This document shows positions 1 through 6,717 of a DNA stretch of 7,124 bases, piece after piece. Below the pieces are notes generated by a model, which was not told the origin of the DNA, searched no databases, and saw only the letters and a list, made by a program, of their open reading frames with translations. The translations under genes were made by a program, and so were the position numbers. Where the stretch lies: contig CANGUS010000093.1 of the NCBI GenBank assembly GCA_947457085.1, forward strand, positions 1 to 7,124, given 5' to 3'. Numbering within the stretch: position 1 is the stretch's first letter; each line of letters starts with the position of its first letter. Origin of the DNA: Bacteroidota bacterium. GTDB lineage: Bacteria > Bacteroidota > Bacteroidia > Chitinophagales > Chitinophagaceae.

Positions 1-1
1 A

Positions 2-3000
2 AATGAATTTTATATCAATGCTTCTTCAATAAAAACTGTATCTTTCTCTAAAGAAAAAATAGAAGAACCTTTAAAAATTTATGCTGAATTAAATGCAGTT
101 CCTCTATTGCCATTTTACGATGCTCCTTTTGAATCTAAAGAAAAAATCAAACGTTCTAAGCAACCTAGAAACAATATTTATTTTCATGGTATGGTAACGG
201 ATGAAAATCAGACGCCTTTAAATGGAGCATTGGTTTATATTGAAATAAATGGGAAGTATAAATATGGTGCAGTAACTAATAGCAATGGTTTATTTGAAAT
301 ATTAGATATTTTACCTGCAACTTATCAAGTAAAAATATATCATCCTGATTATGCCATTTCGCATTTTGAACCGACACTATTTGATGCACATTCAGAATTT
401 GAAATCAATACATCTTTAAAAGCAAAGGGTTTATATCATCCATTGTTTGAGGTTATTCAACCTGATTTTAGAATGATGGCTTATATTAAAAGCCAACAAA
501 AAAATATATTAAAAATTACAGTTCATGAAAAAGAAACTCGTGCACTGTTGGATAATGTGCAAGTAAATTTAATTTTTAATAACCAAGTATTGAAAACCTA
601 CACGATCAATGAAAATAATTTTGAAATCTCTTTCCCTCAATCAAAAGAAGCTCGATTATATTCTTTGGAAATAACCAAACCAGGCTATACATCATTGAAA
701 TTAAACAATATTGAATTTACTAAAGATTACATCTATATTTTAGAAACATTTATCGGATTAGAGAAAATAGAAATTTTAAAACGCAAAGAATTTGATGTCA
801 ATATGCAAGGTCAATTGCCCGAATACGAAAAGTATGCATATACTGTGACTGCAGATGCACCGGTATCTTTATCAAATGGAGTAGAATTTCGCGTTAGTGG
901 AGCTTCTCCAACAGCTAATTATGCACCAATGCAAGGCAGTTCATATCAAAACTATACTGCAAGTAATATAAGTTTAGCAGAAAATATAAGTTTTTCAACC
1001 CCCTATACTATCGATGGAATTCAAGTTGTTAATAAAAAAGAGAAATTGATTGAATCTTTGGATTTTAAAGATTCTGAAGAAAATGATGTCCAATTAACCG
1101 ATAAATCAAAAGATAAAAATACCTATGCTGATACTTACATGATTGATCAAGTAATCAACAATAAAAATGCTTCTACAACACGTAAAAAATTCAATGATGT
1201 TGGATATTGGAAACCTAATTTAATAACTAATAAAAATGGTATTGCTGCTTTTACAATAAAATTACCTGATAATATAACTGCTTGGAAATCCTATTTTATA
1301 GGTGTTGGGAAAAACTGGTCGCATGGTATTGATGAAGCTGAAACGAAAGTATATAAACCATTACAAACAATTTGTTTAGTACCTTCTTATTTTTATAAAA
1401 CAGATAAAATAGAAGCTAAAATAAAATATCAAAATTTAATGAAAGATGCATTGACTATTCAATCGAAAGTAAGTGTAAACGGCATAGAAAAAGTCAACAA
1501 AAATGTACTTATCAAAAATACATTAATAGATAGCATTTTAATAGAAGCCGATACAAAAGATACGGTTTCATTTGAAGGAGGATTGGTTTACAAAGAAAAA
1601 TATAAAGATTTTGAACATTATGATATTCCTGTTCTGTCAAGTGCTATGAAATATTTTTCTAATCAAAACTTTTTGATGGAGAAAGATTCTATTTATAAAT
1701 TAAATATAGAAACAAATACAAAAGGCAATATTATTTTTAATAACACATTATATGAAAAAGTAATTTCAGTAGTCGATGAGTTAAATAAATATGAGTATGG
1801 ATGCGTTGAACAAACCGCTTCGAAATTAGCTGCTTTGTTGGTGAAAGAAAAAATTCAAAGACAATTAAAAATTAAATCTACAAATACAAAAGATATCAAT
1901 AATTTGTTAGCTCGATTGACCGATATGCAAAACACAGATGGAAGTTTTGGTTGGTGGAGAAATAGCAACAGCAATGACCGTATGACTATTTATGTAATGG
2001 AAGTTACGTATGATGCACTCAAATATGGCTTCTTAAATAATCTATACAACTCAACAAGGGATTATGTCACAACACATTATCAAAATTTCTCGAACTCAGA
2101 TAAAATATATGCATACCATATTTATGTGCAAGGAAGTTATAATAGTCTTGTGAATGAATCGTATGCAAAAATTAATACTGATTTTTTAAATACAACAGAT
2201 AAAATTTATCATTTTCAAAATAAAATGACAAGGAAAGAAGAGATAAAAAAAGAAGATTTATATGCTGTATTTTTAGAAATGAATTCGAAAGTGAATCAAC
2301 CCTATTACAGTAACTTCTTCTACGATTACAAGTCCGATATTTTTAAAGCATACGCTTTATTCAAAAATACGCCATATGCAAAAGAGTTTATTGACTTATT
2401 TAAAAAGAAATTACTCAATGGCCAGTTTGATCAAAATTTAAACACCTATTCAAAAGCAAAAATGATTGAAGCTTTGATGTTAGATGCCATGACGGATACA
2501 TCAAAACCAATACAATCAAAATTAACGATTAACGATTCATTGATTATTACTTCATTCCCTTATAGAATGGATATTGCACACAATAATTACAAAATCAAAC
2601 ATGTTGGTGGTGATGTTTTCTTAAATACTTCAGAAGAACATATAGACGAAAATCCTAGAATACATGATTCAGTTTTTGCAGTAAGAACTTCATTTATTCA
2701 AAACAATAAAGAAGTTTCGGAAATAAAAGCTGGTTTAACTTGTCAATTTAACATTGATATACAATCTTATAAATCTGGCGAAAATGTGATGATAGAAATT
2801 CCAATCCCTTCTGGGATGAAAGTTGCTCAAAAAAATAGTCAATTTGGCAAAGGTGACTATATAGAATACTACAAACACAAAGTGGTTTACTATTTTGAAA
2901 AATTACCAATGGGCATGAAACAAATTTCAATTACTATGATGCCGATATTTAAAGGTGAATGTATGTTACCCGCAACAAAGGCTTCACTAATGTATTATCC

Positions 3001-3046
3001 TTTTGTGTTTGGCAATAGTATAAATAAAAAAGTAGTGATTCAGTAG
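2..3046 (+). CDS. Alpha-2-macroglobulin family protein with intact thioester (5' end cut by window)
   Basis: The reading frame is open from base 2 with no start, so this is the C-terminal 1014 residues of a longer protein. Bacterial A2M proteins are usually about 1500-2000 residues, so the signal sequence and first MG domains are missing. TTG at 107 is an internal Leu codon, not the start. Seen, in visible-fragment numbering: a carboxypeptidase-regulatory-like beta domain at about 58-120, a second similar beta domain at about 167-245, and a TonB-plug-like stretch at about 293-343 ending IDGIQVV. A charged linker at about 344-402 follows, then the A2M signature around 403-429 (YWKPNLITNKNG, LPDNITAWK). 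The thioester motif is GCVEQT with Cys601 and Gln604. Next come an alpha-toroid segment at 632-675 (NTDGSFGWW) and a C-terminal beta domain from about 905. Known of the family: envelope-anchored protease traps in which cleavage of a bait exposes the Cys-Gln thioester, which then binds the protease. Trapping is inferred here. No pbpC follows; a terminator closes the gene. Family call very sure, precise role not. Confidence 0.93.
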   Translation, partial: NEFYINASSIKTVSFSKEKIEEPLKIYAELNAVPLLPFYDAPFESKEKIKRSKQPRNNIYFHGMVTDENQTPLNGALVYIEINGKYKYGAVTNSNGLFEILDILPATYQVKIYHPDYAISHFEPTLFDAHSEFEINTSLKAKGLYHPLFEVIQPDFRMMAYIKSQQKNILKITVHEKETRALLDNVQVNLIFNNQVLKTYTINENNFEISFPQSKEARLYSLEITKPGYTSLKLNNIEFTKDYIYILETFIGLEKIEILKRKEFDVNMQGQLPEYEKYAYTVTADAPVSLSNGVEFRVSGASPTANYAPMQGSSYQNYTASNISLAENISFSTPYTIDGIQVVNKKEKLIESLDFKDSEENDVQLTDKSKDKNTYADTYMIDQVINNKNASTTRKKFNDVGYWKPNLITNKNGIAAFTIKLPDNITAWKSYFIGVGKNWSHGIDEAETKVYKPLQTICLVPSYFYKTDKIEAKIKYQNLMKDALTIQSKVSVNGIEKVNKNVLIKNTLIDSILIEADTKDTVSFEGGLVYKEKYKDFEHYDIPVLSSAMKYFSNQNFLMEKDSIYKLNIETNTKGNIIFNNTLYEKVISVVDELNKYEYGCVEQTASKLAALLVKEKIQRQLKIKSTNTKDINNLLARLTDMQNTDGSFGWWRNSNSNDRMTIYVMEVTYDALKYGFLNNLYNSTRDYVTTHYQNFSNSDKIYAYHIYVQGSYNSLVNESYAKINTDFLNTTDKIYHFQNKMTRKEEIKKEDLYAVFLEMNSKVNQPYYSNFFYDYKSDIFKAYALFKNTPYAKEFIDLFKKKLLNGQFDQNLNTYSKAKMIEALMLDAMTDTSKPIQSKLTINDSLIITSFPYRMDIAHNNYKIKHVGGDVFLNTSEEHIDENPRIHDSVFAVRTSFIQNNKEVSEIKAGLTCQFNIDIQSYKSGENVMIEIPIPSGMKVAQKNSQFGKGDYIEYYKHKVVYYFEKLPMGMKQISITMMPIFKGECMLPATKASLMYYPFVFGNSINKKVVIQ

Positions 3047-3068
3047 TTTACATTTACATACCTATTTT

Positions 3069-3107
3069 ATTAAAAATGCCAGTAAATAATTTACTGGCAT
3101 TTTTAAT
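3069..3107. terminator. Bidirectional Rho-independent-type terminator
   Basis: A perfect 18-bp inverted repeat has its left arm at 3069-3086 and its right arm at 3090-3107, with a TAA loop. The stem core is TGCCAGTAAA/TTTACTGGCA and each arm carries an outer A/T run. RNA read from either strand therefore ends the hairpin in a U-rich tail (TTTTTAAT). It starts 22 bp after the A2M stop and lies 30 bp beyond the stop of the convergent lipoprotein gene, so it probably ends both transcripts. Confidence 0.88.
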
Positions 3108-3137
3108 TTATTTATTGAAAAGCGATGAATATAAATT

Positions 3138-4223
3138 TTACATGCTAGGATTAATACTTTTTAATGGGATACGAATTGCTTTGATTCGATGATAATCTGG
3201 CTCATCCTCGTTGTTGTTACATGTAGTTTGACAAGGATCAAAACCATCAATTGAATAGGTGACTAATAGTTCATCATTGCTAGTAAATTCTGGATGAATG
3301 GTAGGTTGTTTGGTTGCTGAAGTAATGTTGCCAATTTTATCTTGAATGGTATAAATTTTTGTATAATTTAAAAATGGCCCGTATGGGTAAGATGCTATAT
3401 TAGAATAAATATCAGTCCCTTGATTGCACATAAAAGCTGCATCTTGTGTGATCATTACAAATTGGTTTCTTATTTTTCTGATAGAGAAATTTTCTGCCGG
3501 AATTTTAGTTATTGGAATGGCATTTTGTGCATAATTAATCCACTGATCAGTAGCATAAAACGTCCATGATGAATACAGATTATTCAATGGGAAACGCGCC
3601 AAACAAACATCATTTTGACCAGTTGGATTCAAGTTTTTAAGCCCGTATACATAACAAAAACCAACGGCAGTATCTACCATAATATTGTAACCATAAATAG
3701 TATTACTCAAAGACATTGAGTCGATACTTAAAAATTGCAAGGAAGGAAATTGAAATTTAGCTATGTATGTTTTGTTATTTTGAATGCTCCCGCCCTCCTT
3801 CTTTGCAAATACAAAAATCGTATCATAATATTGATACGCATGTAAAGGGGTAAACCAAGTATTGGCTTCATTTGACGGAATAAAATCTGCATTGCCATTA
3901 TTTATTGTTGTAATAGTGTTTCCTACAAATAACATTGCAGCATTGTGCGCATTGGCCATACAACTAATTTTTTGAGTAGTGGTATTAAAATCATTAAGAT
4001 GGGATTTGCCAAAAAGCCACAACATACGTCCATCACTCAGTGTTAAAGATCGAGCGCCTATTCCTGCGGTGACACCACTTTGCTTTTTAAAATAATTCGT
4101 AAATGCCGAATCAACTTGTGCAGGCTTTATTGTTAAAGGGGAAGAAAATTTGCCTTTTAAACAGGCTGTAAAAATCAAAATAAGTAGTGAAAATAAAAGA
4201 TATACTGATTTTATGGAGCGCAT
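3138..4223 (-). CDS. Lipoprotein with predicted beta-propeller fold (DUF4185/DUF5005-like)
   Basis: Complete 361-residue protein starting at ATG (4223-4221). The N-terminus has Arg2 and Lys5, then a hydrophobic stretch at 8-20 and a lipobox-like FTAC, so Cys21 should be lipidated after signal peptidase II cleavage. Residues after Cys21 are LKGKFSS. The acidic surface-export signal described for some Bacteroidota lipoproteins is not seen, which hints at a periplasm-facing location (inference). The mature part looks like repeated beta blades: SDGRMLWLFG at 63-72, CYVYGLKN at 190-197, DVCLARFPL at 205-213, WTFYATDQW at 220-228, and HPEF followed by ELLVTYS at 310-324. These spaced motifs resemble five-bladed propellers of the DUF4185/DUF5005 type, which are related to glycoside hydrolase folds. 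I cannot identify catalytic residues or a substrate. The C-terminus carries CQTTCNNNEDEPDYHR at 331-346, a Cys- and acid-rich loop that could bind metal or form a disulfide. It is monocistronic: prmC diverges 48 bp away and the A2M gene converges. Confidence 0.8.
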   Translation of the reverse strand: MRSIKSVYLLFSLLILIFTACLKGKFSSPLTIKPAQVDSAFTNYFKKQSGVTAGIGARSLTLSDGRMLWLFGKSHLNDFNTTTQKISCMANAHNAAMLFVGNTITTINNGNADFIPSNEANTWFTPLHAYQYYDTIFVFAKKEGGSIQNNKTYIAKFQFPSLQFLSIDSMSLSNTIYGYNIMVDTAVGFCYVYGLKNLNPTGQNDVCLARFPLNNLYSSWTFYATDQWINYAQNAIPITKIPAENFSIRKIRNQFVMITQDAAFMCNQGTDIYSNIASYPYGPFLNYTKIYTIQDKIGNITSATKQPTIHPEFTSNDELLVTYSIDGFDPCQTTCNNNEDEPDYHRIKAIRIPLKSINPSM

Positions 4224-4238
4224 AAACTGAATTTAAAA

Positions 4239-4267
4239 TTGAAATTAATATTTTTTTACTTCTTTTG
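4239..4267 (+). promoter_or_regulatory. Possible prmC promoter (weak match)
   Basis: In the 48-bp gap between divergent starts, TTCTTTTG at 4260-4267 matches the Bacteroidota -7 consensus TAnnTTTG except for one base (TT instead of TA). A TTG at 4239-4241 sits 18 bp upstream, near the expected -33 position. If used, transcription would begin only a few bases before the ATG at 4272, giving an almost leaderless mRNA. I found no convincing -7 element on the other strand for the lipoprotein gene. Confidence 0.3.
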
Positions 4268-4271
4268 CAGA

Positions 4272-5120
4272 ATGAATTTCCTGGAAGCTAAAAAATATTT
4301 TTTTAATGAATGTGCATCTTTGCTTGATGAAGATGAATCAGAAGAGCTTTTTTCTAGAATTATAGAAGACCAAACAGGGCTTTCTAAAATAGATTTATTA
4401 GCAAATAAATCGATAGAATTGAATTTGGTAACATTAAATTCAATAATTGATGATTTAAAAAAACATAAACCTATTCAATATATTTTAGGCTACGAGTGGT
4501 TTGGTAAATTTAAGCTGCATGTAACCGAAAACACACTTATCCCTCGTCCCGAAACAGAAGAGTTAGCATTGTGGATTTTAGAAACATTGAAAGAAAAAAA
4601 TAATCAAAATGCATTTATTATAGATATTGGGACAGGCAGTGGCTGTATTCCTATTTATTTGAAATATTCATTACAAAAAGCAGAAATCTTGGCCATGGAT
4701 ATCAATCAAAAAACAATTGAAGTTGCCATCCAAAATGCTAAAAATTATGCTGTAGATATCGATTTTTTTCAAGATGATATTTTGAATTTATTTCATACTT
4801 TTTCAGAAAAATTTGATGTCATCGTTTCAAATCCTCCTTACATTTTAGAGACTGAAAAAAAGGGAATGAGCAAAAGAGTGACAGCTTATGAACCACATGA
4901 AGCGCTTTTTGTTACAAATAATGATCCATTGCAGTTTTACAGATCCATTGTTTCTTTTGCTAAAAACAATTTAAAAAAAGATGGGTTTCTTTTTTTTGAA
5001 ACCCATCAAGATTATGCTGAAGATGTTTTTAATTTATGTATTCAAAACGGCTTTCAAACTGAACTAAAAAAAGATATGTATGAAAATAACAGAATGGTTA
5101 AAGCTGTTATGAAGGATTAA
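4272..5120 (+). CDS. prmC: Peptide chain release factor N5-glutamine methyltransferase PrmC (HemK)
   Basis: Complete 282-residue cytoplasmic enzyme that uses S-adenosylmethionine to methylate the glutamine of the GGQ motif in release factors RF1 and RF2, supporting efficient translation termination (known of the family). Seen: an N-terminal helical release-factor-binding domain at about 1-75, then QYILG at 69-73 and IPRPETE at 90-96. The SAM-binding motif DIGTGSGC is at 118-125, an acidic motif AMDIN at 141-145, the catalytic NPPY at 187-190, and EPHEAL at 207-212. Together these are diagnostic for PrmC over other N6/N5 methyltransferases. Length fits the family (about 280). I chose ATG at 4272. 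A TTG at 4239 is in frame but would add an odd 11-residue hydrophobic leader (MKLIFFYFFCR) not expected for PrmC. The usual partner prfA is not in the window. The gene diverges from the lipoprotein gene and converges on the VWA gene, with 44 bp between stops. Confidence 0.96.
   Translation: MNFLEAKKYFFNECASLLDEDESEELFSRIIEDQTGLSKIDLLANKSIELNLVTLNSIIDDLKKHKPIQYILGYEWFGKFKLHVTENTLIPRPETEELALWILETLKEKNNQNAFIIDIGTGSGCIPIYLKYSLQKAEILAMDINQKTIEVAIQNAKNYAVDIDFFQDDILNLFHTFSEKFDVIVSNPPYILETEKKGMSKRVTAYEPHEALFVTNNDPLQFYRSIVSFAKNNLKKDGFLFFETHQDYAEDVFNLCIQNGFQTELKKDMYENNRMVKAVMKD
4980..5007 (+). repeat. Inverted repeat with T8 loop inside prmC
   Basis: A perfect 10-bp inverted repeat, GATGGGTTTC at 4980-4989 and GAAACCCATC at 4998-5007, is separated by eight T residues. 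It encodes DGFLFFETH in PrmC, the position of the family's LLLEIG-like strand, so protein constraint may explain part of it. In RNA it would form a hairpin with a U8 loop. Confidence 0.75.
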
Positions 5121-5164
5121 TATTAAAAAAACAGACAACCTAAATCCAATAACTGAAATCTTTT

Positions 5165-6586
5165 TTACTTCTTGTTTCTAATCATATAATTTTCACTTTT
5201 TGTTGACTTTTGTAAAAATTTCACATCAGCCTCGGCCATAGATTCTACATTTTTAATATTTTCATCATAAGCACTATTGTTTACGGTTGCTCTTTTTAAC
5301 TCAGGTGATTTTTCAATTAATTTCGATTTTTTAGACATGTAAATCGTGTTTTCTTGAACAATTTCTCTAGCTTGTTTATAGTTCCCTTTATCAACTTCTT
5401 TCATGGCCACTTCTAATTTTTCATTGCTTACGTATAAAGCCACTTGTGCCGATGCCCACTCATTAAAGTAATCGTTATAAACTGATAATTGATTGGTAAA
5501 AGATGCTTTATTATCCGTTACTAGCATTTTATTTTCTTTACTAGTAGCGTCCAGATAATTTGCTTTTGCCATAAATTTCACAGCTGAATTATTGCCGTTT
5601 TGTATGCGATATTTTATCAATAGCCCTTTCGTTTCTTCTGAAAAAATATCATGTAGATGAATGGTTAATTGATTTCCAACTTGATCATATTTATAGCCAT
5701 ATACTTTTTCTATATTTACAAAATCAGGAATGGTAATCGTTAGCGTGGTATTTTGTGCAACCACTTCCATTAATCCATTTAATTCTTTTTTAAAAATAGA
5801 AGCTATTTTTTCTGTATTATTAATAAAATAATAATTCCCTGTACCCGTTTCAGCCATGGCCGTCATCAAGTCTTCATTATAATCATTTCCTAAACCAAAT
5901 GTAGAAATTGAAATGCCATTTTCTTTGTTTTGCATGCGGACAATTCTTTCTATTTGTTGAGGATCTTGGATGCCTTCATTGGCTTGTCCATCACTTAACA
6001 AAAGTACTCGATTAATGTATCCACGCTTATAATAGCGTTTTACCTCTTCATACCCTTTCATCGCTCCTCCCATTAAATTGGTGCCTCCACGATCCGTAAT
6101 TGCATCAATTTTATTTTTAATAGCTTGTTTATTACTTACGGAAATTGTTGGTTGCAATAAAGTCACTTCTCCATCATAAATCACCACAGACAAATAGTCA
6201 TCACTACTTAATTGATCTACAATATATTTTGCTGCTTTCTTTGCATTTTGCATTTTGTCGCCAGCCATAGAGCCACTCCTGTCTATCACCACAGAAATAT
6301 TTAATGGAGTGTGGGTTTCGTAATTTCCATTGTATTTGTTGGCTTTTAATTCTACATAAAAATTTCCTTCACGGTTATTATTGGTATAAAAATCATTTTC
6401 AAATGCCGTTGATAAGATTAAGTTACCTTGTTGACTAGTTTGTTTACTATTTGATTTATATGAAATAGCCTCGTCTGAATCAGGAATATCCTCTGTTTGA
6501 TGTGTCACCTCATAAAAAGAGGAGAAAGTAACAATAGATGCTAAACCAATCATTGTGAGTAATGTAAAAAGTGTTTTTGATTTCAT
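5165..6586 (-). CDS. Exported von Willebrand factor A domain protein with complete MIDAS
   Basis: Complete 473-residue protein starting at ATG (6586-6584). Residues 1-25 form a signal peptide or N-terminal membrane anchor (Lys2, Lys4, then a hydrophobic run 6-22) without a lipobox Cys, so it is placed in the periplasm or on a membrane. A low-complexity polar linker follows at about 26-55, then a beta strand region at about 56-90. The VWA domain spans about 94-270 with all metal-ion-dependent adhesion site residues: Asp102-Ser104-Ser106 (DRSGSM), Thr169 in GGTN, and Asp199 in LLLSDG. Residues 280-345 look like a beta-sandwich (IPDFVNIEKVYGY, LLIKYRIQ) and 370-460 are helical, including a GNYKQARE segment. 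This layout is shared with the bacterial YfbK-like VWA proteins, but I did not recognise the family's full N-terminal and C-terminal domains by eye. The VWA domain predicts Mg2+-dependent protein binding; the partner is unknown. No Bacteroidota -7 consensus was found upstream on this strand. Confidence 0.88.
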   Translation of the reverse strand: MKSKTLFTLLTMIGLASIVTFSSFYEVTHQTEDIPDSDEAISYKSNSKQTSQQGNLILSTAFENDFYTNNNREGNFYVELKANKYNGNYETHTPLNISVVIDRSGSMAGDKMQNAKKAAKYIVDQLSSDDYLSVVIYDGEVTLLQPTISVSNKQAIKNKIDAITDRGGTNLMGGAMKGYEEVKRYYKRGYINRVLLLSDGQANEGIQDPQQIERIVRMQNKENGISISTFGLGNDYNEDLMTAMAETGTGNYYFINNTEKIASIFKKELNGLMEVVAQNTTLTITIPDFVNIEKVYGYKYDQVGNQLTIHLHDIFSEETKGLLIKYRIQNGNNSAVKFMAKANYLDATSKENKMLVTDNKASFTNQLSVYNDYFNEWASAQVALYVSNEKLEVAMKEVDKGNYKQAREIVQENTIYMSKKSKLIEKSPELKRATVNNSAYDENIKNVESMAEADVKFLQKSTKSENYMIRNKK

Positions 6587-6717
6587 GATATTTTATTTTT
6601 TATGAATAATTAGTATTTAACAGATGCATTCATTCATAATTTTCCATAACGCTTTTAATTATTTTATTTTCTTTAACATTTTTTAAAAATGGTACCTTTG
6701 TGATACAATAGGTTTTG
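6587..6717. other. Divergent intergenic region between VWA gene and NadR-like gene
   Basis: This 131-bp, very AT-rich gap must hold promoters for both flanking genes. It contains a clear -7 element for the + strand gene (6693-6700). It also contains an 8-bp inverted repeat, TTATGAAT at 6600-6607 and ATTCATAA at 6632-6639, close to the VWA start. The repeat could be an operator or leader structure, but this may be chance in AT-rich DNA. No Shine-Dalgarno motif is seen for either gene. Confidence 0.6.
6693..6700 (+). promoter_or_regulatory. Bacteroidota-type -7 promoter element (TAnnTTTG)
   Basis: TACCTTTG is a perfect match to the -7 consensus used by the Bacteroidota primary sigma factor. 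The expected -33 TTTG is not clear; CTTTAAC at 6671-6677 is the nearest T-rich candidate. Transcription would start near 6703, leaving a leader of about 15 bases before the ATG at 6718. Confidence 0.6.

Noticed and set aside
2748..2930. 60-residue open frame on the - strand
   Set aside because: It lies wholly inside the well-supported A2M C-terminal domain on the other strand, with no recognisable family or promoter; it is a shadow frame.
4239..4271. TTG start giving an 11-residue N-terminal extension of PrmC
   Set aside because: The extra hydrophobic residues (MKLIFFYFFCR) do not fit a cytoplasmic PrmC, and the ATG at 4272 gives the usual family length and N-terminus. The stretch is better explained as promoter sequence.
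5121..5164. Possible terminator between prmC and the VWA gene
   Set aside because: There is an A7 run and a T6 run with CAG/CTG near them, but no continuous stem of useful length, so no hairpin terminator can be supported.
6678..6690. ATTTTTTAAAAAT palindrome upstream of the NadR-like gene
   Set aside because: It is an A/T homopolymer junction expected by chance in such AT-rich intergenic DNA, with no specific recognition core.
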